From Paenibacillus tyrphae (GTDB lineage: Bacteria; Bacillota; Bacilli; Paenibacillales; NBRC-103111): a DNA stretch of 64,000 nt. How positions within the stretch are numbered: the stretch's first letter is position 1; each line of letters starts with the position of its first letter. The notes beneath the pieces are model-generated. The model worked only from the letters and a program-made list of their open reading frames with translations. It was not told the DNA's origin and searched no databases. A program made the position numbers and the translations under genes. This document shows, in pieces, positions 32,680-41,758 of this stretch. The stretch is taken from the NCBI RefSeq assembly GCF_027925525.1, contig NZ_BSDJ01000024.1:47421-111420 (forward strand), in the 5' to 3' direction.

Positions 32680-33168
32680 TTAGGAAGATGGAAGCGGGTA
32701 CTTGTCGAGCTGATGCTCCTCGAAGAATACCGGCGTCCCGGTCCGCCTCGCGGCATAATCGGCAATCTGCCTTCTTAGGTTGGGGTACAATACGATCTTG
32801 TCCAGCTCGGAAAGCGGAATCCACCGCACGCCCGTTTGATTCGGATCGGGGCACGCGGGCATTGCGGGCACGGACCCTTCCTTCAGCTTGCAATCGAATA
32901 TAAGGTGGACGCTGGGCGTGGCGCCATACACGTGGTCGCTTCGATGCGGGGCGTATTCGTACACGAAGGCCAGCGGTCCGACCTCGACGTCAGTAGCGGC
33001 TTCCTCCCGCGCTTCCCGGATCACCGCTTCGATGACCGACTCCCCGGCTTCGACGCCTCCGGCAGGCAGATTGTAATGAGTCCCGTTTGCATCCGTAAAT
33101 TCGATCAGCAGCACGCTGTCGTCCCGGAGGATCAGCGCGCAGGCGCGAACCCGGATCGGATAAGTCAC
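32680..33168 (-). CDS. NUDIX hydrolase
   Basis: The 162-residue protein has a complete Nudix box, GGVEAGESVIEAVIREAREEAATDV, with the metal-binding REAREE core. It cleaves a nucleoside-diphosphate-linked substrate; which one is not readable. The C terminus carries a PLSELDKIVLYPNLRRQI segment. GTG 33168 has GAGGAG seven bases upstream; the longer open frame upstream overlaps the inositol-phosphatase gene in another frame. It follows that gene by 26 bases. Confidence 0.9.
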   Translation of the reverse strand: MTYPIRVRACALILRDDSVLLIEFTDANGTHYNLPAGGVEAGESVIEAVIREAREEAATDVEVGPLAFVYEYAPHRSDHVYGATPSVHLIFDCKLKEGSVPAMPACPDPNQTGVRWIPLSELDKIVLYPNLRRQIADYAARRTGTPVFFEEHQLDKYPLPSS

Positions 33169-33194
33169 TCCGGTTCTCCTCCCCCCCGTTGCGC

Positions 33195-33998
33195 CTACCC
33201 GACGAGTCCCGCCCGGACCATGGAAAGCAGACTTTCCAGACGGTCCGGAGGGCAGGCGACGATATACGGCTCGGGGTTCATGCCTTCGAACGGCCGGCCG
33301 TCGAAGTCGACGACCGCCGCCCCCGCTTCCTTTGCCAGCAGCAGGCCGGAGTACAAATCCTCGCCTTCGGAATTGTACAGCACGATGCCGTCCAAATCGC
33401 CGCGCGCGAGCATGCTCCACAGCAGCGTCGGCGCCCATAGCGACAGGACCCGTTTGCTGCCCGCGTCGAGATGGTGCTTCAGCATCGTAGCCTGTCCGCC
33501 CTTGCCGACGTCATGCCCTTGAATCCAGCCCAAAGTCATTCGTCCGGCGGCTGCGGATGTCTTGACGCGAATCGGCAGCCCGTTGCACAAAGCTCCTTTT
33601 CCCTGCTCGGCGACATACAAATTTTCCAGCTGCGAATCGTAGATGACGCCCAGCCGCGGCTCTCCCCGGTAAATGAGCGTCAGCGATACGCCATATACCG
33701 GCAGCCCGATCGCGTAGTTATTCGTCCCGTCCAGCGGATCGACCAGCCACAGCCAATCGCTTTCCGCTCCGGACCAGCCGCTCTCCTCGCTGCGAATCCG
33801 ATGGTCCGGGAACCGCTCCCGCAGCCGGTTCAAAATTTCCTTCTCGGCCAAATGATCGATCGCGGTCACCAAATCCCCTTGATTTCCTTTGGCCATCACT
33901 TCTTTATCCCGGTCAAAATGCTCCTTCGCCAGCTTTCCTGCGGCTGCGGCCGCTTCGCAGGCGACCTCCCGGGCTATCCTCAACGTCTCGTCCATCAA
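33195..33998 (-). CDS. Inositol monophosphatase-family protein
   Basis: The 267-residue protein has the Li-sensitive phosphatase motifs: a Glu in RSEESGW, WLVDPLDGTNNYAIGLP (metal-binding Asp residues) and, near the end, a degenerate third motif (GAAVVDFDGRPF, where WDxAA is usual). It dephosphorylates inositol phosphate or related sugar phosphates or PAP in the cytosol. The loss of the WD in motif 3 is an oddity. It is in an operon with the NUDIX gene. Confidence 0.9.
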   Translation of the reverse strand: MMDETLRIAREVACEAAAAAGKLAKEHFDRDKEVMAKGNQGDLVTAIDHLAEKEILNRLRERFPDHRIRSEESGWSGAESDWLWLVDPLDGTNNYAIGLPVYGVSLTLIYRGEPRLGVIYDSQLENLYVAEQGKGALCNGLPIRVKTSAAAGRMTLGWIQGHDVGKGGQATMLKHHLDAGSKRVLSLWAPTLLWSMLARGDLDGIVLYNSEGEDLYSGLLLAKEAGAAVVDFDGRPFEGMNPEPYIVACPPDRLESLLSMVRAGLVG

Positions 33999-34047
33999 TA
34001 TTGTCTTCCTCCCCTGCTCACGTTAAGGAAAATTATACCTGATCCTG

Positions 34048-35922
34048 CTACACAGCCTCAACCTGTGGCGAAGCTTGCCTGAGCCATATCGTCACAACCG
34101 TCCCTCGGCCAAGCTCGCTCTCCACCCGGATATTCCCGTGGTGGGCCAGAACGATCTGCCGGGCAATCGCCATCCCGAGCCCCGTTCCGTCCGATCCTCC
34201 CTCGGTATTCGTACCGCGGTAATACCGTTCGAACAGCCGGCCGACCGTCTCCTCATCCATCCCGCAGCCGTTATCGCGGATCTCCAAGCGGGCGAAGTTT
34301 TCGGCCTCTCCGTCCTCCGCGACGCTTACTTCCACGTCCGTTCCTTCGGGGTTGTGCAGGACTGCGTTCGCCAGCAGATTCACGATCGCCCGGCTGAGCC
34401 ATCGTTCGTCTACACGGGTAACAAGCGGACTAGGGGCGGGTCGAAAGACGATATGCGCACCCGAAAATCTCGGATTCGTCCGAAAACGGCGAATGACGAT
34501 GTCCGTCAGATCGTTCAGCTCCGTCTCCCGCAGCTCCAGCGGCAGCGCTTCGTTCTGCAAGCGGTAAGTCAGGCTGAGATCGTCGATCAGCAGCTCCATA
34601 TATTGCGCCTTCTCGCGGATCACGCCGGCAAATTCCCGGATTTCGTCAGTCGACCAGCCGTAATCCGGCGCTTCCAGCATATGCGAATAGCCTTTGATCG
34701 ACGTGAGCGGCGTTTTCAAATCGTGGGATACTCCGGTGATCCATTCCTCTCTCGTCTGCTCCAGCTTGACCCGCATCTCCTCGTTGCGGCTCAAAATGCC
34801 GGTCAGCCGCCTTAGCGAAAGGAACACGTCAGCGAACAAACGGTACCGGCGCTGCAGCCGGCCCTTGCGGTCCAGGCTGCGGGGACCCCGAAGTCCGTGC
34901 GGCTCGCGGAACTGACCGCGCCCGAGCTGCTGAAGCCAGTCGATCATATGGAGCACCGGTCCACCGAACCGGTTGGCGTACCAGAGCGACAGCAACAGGA
35001 ACAGGAGCAGCGTCGTCATCAGCAAGCCGGCAAACGCAACGAGCACGACGCTGATCTCGTTTTTCAGAACTCCCGCAAAAATCCCTTTCTCATGAAACGG
35101 GATGGTCACAACCCAGGTATACTGCGTGCGGGAATCGTAATGAGAGGCCTGCTTGAGATCGTATCTGTTGCCGTAAACCGACCGGAGTGCAAGCTCCTGA
35201 AGGGAGTATTCCGTCAACACGTTCCCCGCGCTGCCGAACAAAGCAACCTGCCGCCCGGACGGGTCCAGCAGCTGCAACGCGGCATCCGCCTCCTTGAGCC
35301 GGTCCTCCAAGCCTGCAGGCAGCATCGAGCTTGGCCCCGGCGCGCCGGCCTTTTCCACGATCATCTCCAGCAGACGCTTCTCCTCCGGGATGACGCCATA
35401 GAGCAGCGTATAGGTTACGCCGCCTCGCTGCCGAATCCATACGGCCAAATCATACGGAAACGGCTCCTTTTTTCTCCAGTAAGCTTCAAATTCCCCCGGC
35501 TTATAAGCGGTCGGTACGTCCCCGGGCGTATACACCGAATAGGTTGCTCTCCCTTGACTGTCGAGCATTTGCAGCCAGCCACCTTCGCTTCTCACAAGGT
35601 CCAGCAGCTCCTCGTCAAAATGAGGCGTTCCCGTCTCATCCACTTCCATCGTGTCGATCAGCTTCAGCATGCCGGCCTGCGCAAAGCTGCGGCCCGCATC
35701 AAGATCCAGCAGCTTTAGCTGCATCCAGTACAAGATCAAGACTGCCAACACGACGAGCAGAATGCCGGTCACGATCAGCCGCAGGCTGAAATGGCCGATA
35801 AGCCGCCGGATGACCCGCTTGCCTCCGTCCGACACAGGTGACGAGACCGAGGCGGGAGCCGGACCTTCCCCTACATTCCGCTCCTCATTCGCCGCTCCAT
35901 CGGCCCGCCTAAACGTCATCAT
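34048..35922 (-). CDS. Sensor histidine kinase with large extracytoplasmic domain
   Basis: This 624-residue kinase has membrane segments at about 46-66 and 290-314, an extracytoplasmic domain of about 220 residues, a dimerisation domain with phosphoacceptor His400 in GVSHDLKTPLTSIKGY, and ATP-binding boxes (VNLLANAVLHN, DNGCGMDEE, GTGLGMAIARQ). A cytosolic basic stretch (about 335-365) takes the HAMP position. It overlaps the response regulator gene by 14 bases. The divergent M23 peptidase suggests a cell-wall signal, which is inference. Confidence 0.92.
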   Translation of the reverse strand: MMTFRRADGAANEERNVGEGPAPASVSSPVSDGGKRVIRRLIGHFSLRLIVTGILLVVLAVLILYWMQLKLLDLDAGRSFAQAGMLKLIDTMEVDETGTPHFDEELLDLVRSEGGWLQMLDSQGRATYSVYTPGDVPTAYKPGEFEAYWRKKEPFPYDLAVWIRQRGGVTYTLLYGVIPEEKRLLEMIVEKAGAPGPSSMLPAGLEDRLKEADAALQLLDPSGRQVALFGSAGNVLTEYSLQELALRSVYGNRYDLKQASHYDSRTQYTWVVTIPFHEKGIFAGVLKNEISVVLVAFAGLLMTTLLLFLLLSLWYANRFGGPVLHMIDWLQQLGRGQFREPHGLRGPRSLDRKGRLQRRYRLFADVFLSLRRLTGILSRNEEMRVKLEQTREEWITGVSHDLKTPLTSIKGYSHMLEAPDYGWSTDEIREFAGVIREKAQYMELLIDDLSLTYRLQNEALPLELRETELNDLTDIVIRRFRTNPRFSGAHIVFRPAPSPLVTRVDERWLSRAIVNLLANAVLHNPEGTDVEVSVAEDGEAENFARLEIRDNGCGMDEETVGRLFERYYRGTNTEGGSDGTGLGMAIARQIVLAHHGNIRVESELGRGTVVTIWLRQASPQVEAV

Positions 35923-36628
35923 TTCCGCCTCTTACCAGCTTGTAACCAAGCCCCCGGACCGTTACCAGCAATTCCGGCTCCGCAGGATTGCGTTCGATGC
36001 GCTCCCGGATGCGGTAAATATGGACCATAACGGTGTTATCGTCACTGAAGCCGGAGTCGCCCCATACCCGCTCGTACAGCTCCTGCTTGTTGAAAATCCG
36101 GTTCGGATGCTTGCAGAAAAACAAGAGCAGCTGAAACACCTGAGCCGGGCATGGAATCCGCCTGTCTTCAACCGTCAGTTCTCCCGCAAGCTCATTCAGC
36201 CGAAACCGCCCGAAATCGTAGACGCCCTGCGTGGAGGGCCCTTCCGCGGACTTGACAATCCTTCTGAGCTTCGCTTTGATCCGGGCAGCCACTTCAAGCG
36301 GATTGAACGGCTTGGTCACATAATCGTCTCCGCCCAAGGCGAAGCCGCTAAGCTTGTCCAGATCGGAAGAGCGCGCTGTCAGGAACAGAATCGGCGCATC
36401 GGTGCGCTGCCGGAGCTTCGGGCATACCTCAAACCCGCTTTGCCCAGGCAGCATTACGTCGAGCACAATATAATCATAAGACCTGCTGTCGCACGCCGCG
36501 AGCGCTTCTTCGCCCGTCGCCGCCGTATCGATATGAGCAAATCCTTCTTTTTCCAGCACCTTCTTCAACATACGGACAATGGTCGGCTCGTCGTCGACCA
36601 GTAAAATGGTTGCTTCGTTCGCCTGCAT
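35909..36628 (-). CDS. OmpR/PhoB-family response regulator
   Basis: The 239-residue protein has a receiver domain (LLVDDEP, phosphoacceptor Asp57 in YIVLDVMLPGQSGFE, LTARSS, TKPFNP) and a winged-helix output domain (DDNTVMVHIYRIRERI). ATG 36628 is preferred, with GGAGGAAGGA upstream; an open frame extends to 36661. The gene is divergent from the M23 peptidase; an 11-bp-spaced direct repeat in the shared intergenic region is a plausible binding site for it. Confidence 0.93.
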   Translation of the reverse strand: MQANEATILLVDDEPTIVRMLKKVLEKEGFAHIDTAATGEEALAACDSRSYDYIVLDVMLPGQSGFEVCPKLRQRTDAPILFLTARSSDLDKLSGFALGGDDYVTKPFNPLEVAARIKAKLRRIVKSAEGPSTQGVYDFGRFRLNELAGELTVEDRRIPCPAQVFQLLLFFCKHPNRIFNKQELYERVWGDSGFSDDNTVMVHIYRIRERIERNPAEPELLVTVRGLGYKLVRGGNDDV

Positions 36629-36701
36629 TCCATATCCTTCCTCCCCGGCATATCGCTTCACTTATCATACCACACCGCGTTTACTCGCAGAGGAACGGAT
36701 T

Positions 36702-36720
36702 CTTAACGGAACCTTAACGG
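36702..36720. promoter_or_regulatory. 11-bp-spaced direct repeat, candidate response-regulator site
   Basis: CTTAACGG occurs at 36702-36709 and again at 36713-36720, a period of exactly 11 bases. Tandem hexamer/octamer repeats at 11-bp spacing are typical binding sites of OmpR/PhoP-type regulators, and the TTAAC core resembles Pho boxes. It lies between the divergent regulator and peptidase genes. Confidence 0.6.
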
Positions 36721-36803
36721 CAAAAAATTAAGGCTCCGGTAAGCTGCTGTTTCACCCGAAGTAAATCCGGCTAGTTATACTTGAGCGAAAGGAGAGGATA
36801 TGC

Positions 36804-37709
36804 ATGTGGTTCAGCATTGTGATGTTATTTTTGACAAGCTTGTTTTTCCCCGTCTATTTCATGATCGAGCTCGGGCGGAAACGCCAGAGCAAGCTGGCGT
36901 GCTTCGGATGGTTCCTTATTGCCACCTCCTATGGCATCTACATTTTGAACGTCGGAAGGTGGGATTGGGTCGGCTATTATTTCCGCTACGCCCTCATCGC
37001 GTTCTGGCTTTATTCCGTCGTGCGCGCCGTAAGAAATAACCGGAACGTGCCGCTGTGGCCGCCGCGTTCTTTCGTTTCATGGGTAGGCCCTGCGCTGTCC
37101 GCAGTCTTCGCCGCGCTGTTTGTTTTTCTGGGCGCTTACGCGCTGACCGGACACCGAGCGTCCGAAGAGGCGGTCGATCTGCGCTTTCCGCTGCGCGGCG
37201 GTACTTATGACGTCGCGCACGGCGGCAGCCGGACGATCGTCAACTACCACCACGAATACTTGCCGCAGCAATACGCGCTGGATGTCGTGAAACTGAATGC
37301 CGGAGGCTGGAGAACAAACGGCATCTACCCCAACGAGCTGCAAGCCTATGCCATCTACGGCGATACGCTGTACAGCCCGTGCAACGGCAAAGTGCTGGAA
37401 GCGGTCGACGGGTTCGAGGACAGAGCGCCCACCCTGTCGGAAAAGCTGCCGGAAGGCGTGCCGCCCGCCGGCAATCATGTCGCGATCGGCTGCCTGGATA
37501 CCAAAGTGTACGTCGCGCATATGCAAAAAGGCAGCGTGAAGGTAAAAGTGGGAGATACCGTGGATGTGAATACACCCATCGGCCTTGTCGGCAATTCGGG
37601 AAATACGTCGGAGCCGCATCTTCATATTCATGCGGAGCGTAACGGTGCGGGCGTGCCCATTACGTTTAACGGTGAGTTTTTGGCGCGGAACGGCTTAATC
37701 CGGCAGTAA
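36804..37709 (+). CDS. Membrane-anchored M23-family peptidase
   Basis: The 301-residue protein has about four N-terminal membrane segments (roughly 1-20, 33-50, 53-75 and 90-115) and a C-terminal LytM/M23 domain. HLHIHAER (272-279) supplies metal-ligand and catalytic His residues; the first ligand His and Asp are likely in YHHEYLPQQYALD. The domain should face outside and cut peptidoglycan peptides or act as a regulator. AGGAGAGG precedes the ATG. It is divergent from a two-component operon that may control it. Confidence 0.88.
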   Translation: MWFSIVMLFLTSLFFPVYFMIELGRKRQSKLACFGWFLIATSYGIYILNVGRWDWVGYYFRYALIAFWLYSVVRAVRNNRNVPLWPPRSFVSWVGPALSAVFAALFVFLGAYALTGHRASEEAVDLRFPLRGGTYDVAHGGSRTIVNYHHEYLPQQYALDVVKLNAGGWRTNGIYPNELQAYAIYGDTLYSPCNGKVLEAVDGFEDRAPTLSEKLPEGVPPAGNHVAIGCLDTKVYVAHMQKGSVKVKVGDTVDVNTPIGLVGNSGNTSEPHLHIHAERNGAGVPITFNGEFLARNGLIRQ

Positions 37710-37828
37710 CCGGAGGGGCTAGCAGCCGGCATATTCGTCGGGAGCGGCCGCATCGGTCCTTTGCGGGATGTTCTCCTCCCCGGCAATTCTGTGGTAAGAT
37801 GGAGGAAATGAACGTAGAGGAGATACCG

Positions 37829-38563
37829 ATGCAAACCGTTTCCATTTTAGGCGTACCCTTTTCCAAACTATCTTTAGACGAAACCGTAAACGAGCTGCAT
37901 CGCCGGCTGGACCGGAACGATCCGCAGTTGTTTCACCTGATTACGGCCAACCCCGAAATTGTGATGAATGCAAGAAAAGATAGCGAGCTGCGGCGCATTG
38001 TCGAGCAGGCGGACATGATTACGCCCGACGGCATCGGCATTGTCCTGGCTTCGCGGTTTAAGGGCGAGCCGGTGCCCGAGCGTGTAACCGGCTACGAGAT
38101 GCTTCTCCGGCTTTTGGCGCTCGGCCACGAGCACGGATGGTCGTTCTACTTCTTGGGGGCCGACGAAGAGACGAGCAAGAAAGCCGTCGACATCATCAAG
38201 AATCAATACCCGGGCCTCAAGGTCGCCGGCCGGCATAACGGCTTCTTTACCGCTGACGATGAACCACAGCTCGTAGAGCAGATCGCAAGCGTCAAGCCCG
38301 ACCTTCTCATCGTCGCCATGGGCGCGCCGCGGGCGGAAAAATGGATCTTCAAGTACAAAAGCCGGTTATCCGTCAAGCTCGCGATGGGCGTCGGCGGCAG
38401 CCTGGATGTCATCGCAGGCAAAGTCAAACGCGCCCCGATCGTCTGGCAAAAGCTGAATCTGGAATGGCTGTACCGCCTGCTGCGGCAGCCGTCCCGCTGG
38501 AGACGGCAATTGGTGCTTCCCCAATTCGCCATCCTGTTTCTGCTGAAAGGCCGCAAGAGTTAG
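37829..38563 (+). CDS. tagA: WecG/TagA/CpsF-family glycosyltransferase
   Basis: The protein has the GT26 motifs ITANPEIVMNARKD, ADMITPDGIGIVLASR (catalytic Asp), FYFLGADEE and MGAPRAEKW, and a basic C-terminal region for membrane association. In wall teichoic acid synthesis TagA adds ManNAc to undecaprenyl-PP-GlcNAc on the cytosolic face, directly after the TagO step; a TagO-like gene occurs at 56975. ATG 37829 follows AGAGGAG; an in-frame ATG at 37799 is an alternative. No other teichoic acid genes are adjacent. Confidence 0.9.
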   Translation: MQTVSILGVPFSKLSLDETVNELHRRLDRNDPQLFHLITANPEIVMNARKDSELRRIVEQADMITPDGIGIVLASRFKGEPVPERVTGYEMLLRLLALGHEHGWSFYFLGADEETSKKAVDIIKNQYPGLKVAGRHNGFFTADDEPQLVEQIASVKPDLLIVAMGAPRAEKWIFKYKSRLSVKLAMGVGGSLDVIAGKVKRAPIVWQKLNLEWLYRLLRQPSRWRRQLVLPQFAILFLLKGRKS

Positions 38564-38569
38564 CATTGC

Positions 38570-38605
38570 AAAAAGCCACCGAACCTTCACGGTTCGATGG
38601 CTTTT
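38570..38605. terminator. Terminator after tagA
   Basis: AAAAGCCACCGAACC pairs with GGTTCGATGGCTTTT around a TTCAC loop, with one mismatch. A T-rich tail is present on both strands, between convergent genes. Confidence 0.8.
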
Positions 38606-38664
38606 CCATCCTATCGGTTATACGGAACGCCTCGCCTGTTGCGCTGGGCGTTTTTCTTTTGCTC

Positions 38665-39459
38665 TTAACCGAGCACGACACGGTCGTCCGCAAGCTTGGT
38701 GCCGCGGATCCGCTCGAACTGCTGCAGCAGCCCTTCGATGGTCAGCCCCCGCTTCTCCTGCTCCGGCACATCCAAAATAATGCGTCCTTTATCCATCATG
38801 ATGAGCCGGTTGCCGAGCCGGATCGCTTGATCCATATTGTGCGTGACCATGAGCGTCGTCAGCTTAAGCTCGGCGACGATCTGCTCGGTCAGCGACGTAA
38901 TCAGCTCCGCCCGCGAAGGGTCGAGCGCTGCGGTATGCTCGTCGAGCAGCAAAATGCGCGGCTCGGTGAAGGTCGCCATCAGCAGGCTGAGCGCCTGCCG
39001 CTCTCCTCCGGAGAGCAGGCCGACCTTGGCGTTCAGCCGGTTCTCCAGCCCGATGCCGAGCCGGCTGAGCTGCTCGCGGAACATCGTCCGCCTGCGCCCC
39101 GTAACGCCGATGGCGAGCCCTCTGCGCTCGCTGCGCTTGTACGCCATGGCCAGGTTTTCCTCGATCGTCATCGTTGGCGCGGTGCCGGCCATCGGATCTT
39201 GGAACACCCGGCCGATCCATGCGCTGCGGCGGTACTCGGGCATCGATTCGACCTCGTTTCCGCCAATGACGACCTTCCCGAGATCCGGCGTCATCACGCC
39301 CGAGATGATATTCATGAGCGTGGACTTGCCGGCGCCGTTGCTGCCGATCACCGTGACAAAATCACCCTCCTTCAATTGGAGGTTAATATGCGATAAGGCG
39401 AGCTTTTCGTCCGGCGTCCCCGGATTAAACAGCTTGGAAACATGTTCGACGCGTAACAT
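38665..39459 (-). CDS. ABC transporter ATP-binding protein (TrpZ/LivF-like)
   Basis: The 264-residue ATPase has Walker A GSNGAGKST, signature LSGGERQALS, Walker B ILLLDEHTAALDP (His follows the catalytic Glu, a variation seen in this subgroup) and MVTHNMDQA. Its start overlaps the permease stop by one base (TAATG). Together with the permease and lipoprotein it forms a complete importer for an amino-acid-like ligand. Confidence 0.9.
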   Translation of the reverse strand: MLRVEHVSKLFNPGTPDEKLALSHINLQLKEGDFVTVIGSNGAGKSTLMNIISGVMTPDLGKVVIGGNEVESMPEYRRSAWIGRVFQDPMAGTAPTMTIEENLAMAYKRSERRGLAIGVTGRRRTMFREQLSRLGIGLENRLNAKVGLLSGGERQALSLLMATFTEPRILLLDEHTAALDPSRAELITSLTEQIVAELKLTTLMVTHNMDQAIRLGNRLIMMDKGRIILDVPEQEKRGLTIEGLLQQFERIRGTKLADDRVVLG

Positions 39460-40373
39460 TATCGACCACCTCCCGCTGAAACGTTCCGGGCACGAGAATT
39501 TTCGAGATCGGCCGCCCGTTGCCGGATGACCGATTTTTGACGCAGCTTGCCCCGGATCATCGGGAGCGTCAAAGCGCCGATAACGATGAGCGCGGTCATC
39601 AGCTTCATGTCCGTCGGCTCCAAGCCGACGCGAAGCGCCATCGCCACGATCAGACGGTAAACGATCGCGCCCAGCACGACGGCCAGTGTCGCACGAAATA
39701 CCGTCTTCGCGCCGAACAGCGCTTCCCCGATAATGACCGAAGCAAGCCCGATGACGATCATCCCGACCCCCATCGTAATTTCGGCGAAGGCCGAATACTG
39801 CGCGATCAAGGCGCCGGAGAGCGCCACAAGCCCGTTGGACAAGCTGACGCCGACGATGATCGTGTTGTCCGTGTTCACACCGAAGCTGCGAATCATCCGG
39901 GGGTTATCTCCGGTTGCTCTGAGCGCAAGGCCCAGGTCCGTATGCAGGAACCAGTCCAGTGCAAATTTGACAACCAGCACGACGATCGGCATGACCAACA
40001 GCAGCGGAACGTCCGTCAGCAGCGTATCTTCTCCAAGCAGCGGAATGTTTGCTTTCCCCATAATCCGCAGATTGATCGAATACAGCGCGATCATCATCAA
40101 AATCCCGGACAGCAGCGCATTCACCTTGCCTTTGGTGTGCAACAGTCCGGTACAAGCTCCGGCCACGAGACCGCCTCCGAAGGCCGCCAGTGTGGCGAGC
40201 GCCGGAGATACGCCGGAAGAGATCAAGACCGCGGCAATCGCGCCGCCGGTCGTGAAGCTGCCGTCCACCGTCAAATCGGGAAAATCCAAAATTCGAAACG
40301 TAAGATACACGCCGAGCGCCATAATGGCATACAGCATGCCGAGTTCCAAGGAACCTGTCAACGCGTCTTGCAT
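39459..40373 (-). CDS. ABC transporter permease (branched-chain/TrpY-like)
   Basis: About 304 residues with eight or more hydrophobic segments and the LivH/RbsC-type signature (FRILDFPDLTVDGSFTTGGAIAAV). ATG 40373 follows GGAGG by seven bases. Its partner ATPase overlaps its stop, and its binding protein lies upstream, separated by a hairpin. The family (PF02653-type) handles branched-chain amino acids, tryptophan or sugars; the LDFPDLTVDGSF stretch is typical of the group linked to TrpX-like receptors. Confidence 0.88.
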   Translation of the reverse strand: MQDALTGSLELGMLYAIMALGVYLTFRILDFPDLTVDGSFTTGGAIAAVLISSGVSPALATLAAFGGGLVAGACTGLLHTKGKVNALLSGILMMIALYSINLRIMGKANIPLLGEDTLLTDVPLLLVMPIVVLVVKFALDWFLHTDLGLALRATGDNPRMIRSFGVNTDNTIIVGVSLSNGLVALSGALIAQYSAFAEITMGVGMIVIGLASVIIGEALFGAKTVFRATLAVVLGAIVYRLIVAMALRVGLEPTDMKLMTALIVIGALTLPMIRGKLRQKSVIRQRAADLENSRARNVSAGGGR

Positions 40374-40400
40374 ATGTCCATCCTCCTGCAAAGAAATGCA

Positions 40401-40433
40401 AAAGTGACCTTGAGTCCGTTCGGAAGGTCACTC
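40401..40433 (-). terminator. Intercistronic hairpin between binding-protein and permease genes
   Basis: AGTGACCTT (40403-40411) pairs with AAGGTCACT (40424-40432), followed on the minus strand by only four T residues. It probably stabilises the upstream mRNA or terminates partially, so that the receptor is made in excess of the permease. Confidence 0.6.
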
Positions 40434-40451
40434 TGCCTGGGTCTTACGAAG

Positions 40452-41504
40452 TTATTTTGCCGAACCGCTGAGCAGGTTTTTCTTATCCTGTACTTTATTT
40501 TTCATAGAGTCGGTGACTTCGACGCCTTCCTGCTTGGCGGCATCAAGGTTAATGATCAGGTCAAGCTTGTCCGGGTAGCTGACTTTCATATCGCCCGGCT
40601 TGGCGCCGTTCTTGAGAATCTCGACGGCCATTTTGCCCGCTTGGTAGCCGTGATCGTAATATTTGAAGCCGTAGGTGGCGAGAGCTCCTTTTTCTACCGA
40701 ATCGCGGTCGCTGGAGAAGAACGGAATTTTCTTGTCGTTCGCGAGCTTGATGATCGATTCGACGGCGCTTACAACCGTATTGTCGAGCGTGATGTAGATC
40801 GCGTCGACGCGTCCCACGAGCGATTCGGCGGCCTGCTTCACTTCGGAGCTGTTCGCAACCGATGCTTTGACGACTTGAATGTTATGCTTCGCAAACGCCG
40901 CTTCCGCCGTCTTCACCATGAACGCAACATTCGCTTCGCCTTCGTTCGCCACGATCCCGATCTTCTTGACCTTCGGGAAATCGGAAGCAATGAAGTCGAT
41001 CAGCTTCGGAATGGCGTCCGGATGCGTATCCGCGGCACCGGTTACGTTGCCGCCCGGCTTGTCCAGGCTTTTAACGAGCTTCGCGGACACCGGATCGCTC
41101 ACGCCTCCGAACAGCACCGGCGCATCTTTCACGTTCTGCACGGCGGCTTGAGCCGACGGCGTGGCGATGGCGAATACCAGATCTTTTTTGTCGGCGGCGA
41201 ACTTCTGAGCGATGGTCAGGTTCGTTGTAGCGTCGCCTTGCGCGTTTTTGTAATCTACGTCCATGGTCACTTTGTCGACAAAGCCGCCGTCCTTAAGTGC
41301 GGCCAGGAAGCCTTCGCGCGTCGCGTTTAGCGACGGATGTTCGACAATTTGCGAGATGCCGATTTTGACAACTTTCTTGTCCTGAGGCTTGGAAGCGTCT
41401 CCACCTCCGGACGAATTGGCGGGTGCCGGCGCTTTGGTCCCGCAGCCTGCGACCAGCAGCGGTACTGCGATCAGCAGGGATAACAGTTTAGCGGATGTTT
41501 TCAA
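40452..41504 (-). CDS. ABC transporter substrate-binding lipoprotein (TrpX/ABC_sub_bind family)
   Basis: The 350-residue lipoprotein has lipobox LVAGC (Cys21) and a periplasmic-binding type I fold (VKIGISQIVEHPSLNATREGF, DLVFAIATPSAQAA, APVLFGGVSDPVSA), matching the ABC_sub_bind family in which TrpX binds tryptophan. TTG 41504 is chosen because AGGAGG lies ten bases upstream and the signal peptide then starts directly (MKTSAKLLSLLI); the frame opens earlier at 41537. No T-box precedes it, so a tryptophan ligand is uncertain. Confidence 0.88.
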   Translation of the reverse strand: MKTSAKLLSLLIAVPLLVAGCGTKAPAPANSSGGGDASKPQDKKVVKIGISQIVEHPSLNATREGFLAALKDGGFVDKVTMDVDYKNAQGDATTNLTIAQKFAADKKDLVFAIATPSAQAAVQNVKDAPVLFGGVSDPVSAKLVKSLDKPGGNVTGAADTHPDAIPKLIDFIASDFPKVKKIGIVANEGEANVAFMVKTAEAAFAKHNIQVVKASVANSSEVKQAAESLVGRVDAIYITLDNTVVSAVESIIKLANDKKIPFFSSDRDSVEKGALATYGFKYYDHGYQAGKMAVEILKNGAKPGDMKVSYPDKLDLIINLDAAKQEGVEVTDSMKNKVQDKKNLLSGSAK

Positions 41505-41556
41505 TGATTTCGGACCTCCTGGATTTAACGTGTACATGCTTTAAAGCGATAATGTT

Positions 41557-41585
41557 ATCATAGTATGAGGGTGGTCATCCGTCAA
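41557..41585 (-). promoter_or_regulatory. SigA promoter of the TrpX-like operon
   Basis: On the minus strand TTGACG (41580-41585) and TATGAT (41557-41562) are 17 bases apart, about 50 bases before the TTG start, too close to leave room for a riboswitch. Confidence 0.75.
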
Positions 41586-41758
41586 TCCATAATTGAACAT
41601 CTGCTAAATTTAACAAATTCCAAAATGAAGCTTTCGCGCCCGGATCGGAACGGCCAATGGAATCATTTCCCACCCGTTCCGTGCGGCAGGTTTTGACGTT
41701 TCGGCAGCGAAATTTATTTCATTGTCGAAATCTATGTAAGCCCCGGAGGCGAATGCCC

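Noticed and set aside
32625..33438. A 252-codon NUDIX frame starting at 33438
   Set aside because: The first 90 codons overlap the inositol-phosphatase gene in another frame and are Arg/Gly-rich; GTG 33168 has a proper ribosome binding site.
39519..41330. A 603-codon plus-strand open frame across the TrpXYZ-like genes
   Set aside because: Antisense shadow with Arg/His/Gln-rich composition and no recognisable domain; the minus-strand genes are clear.
41505..41656. Search for a tryptophan T-box before the TrpX-like gene
   Set aside because: The promoter is only about 50 bases from the start codon and there is no GGTGG T-box sequence.
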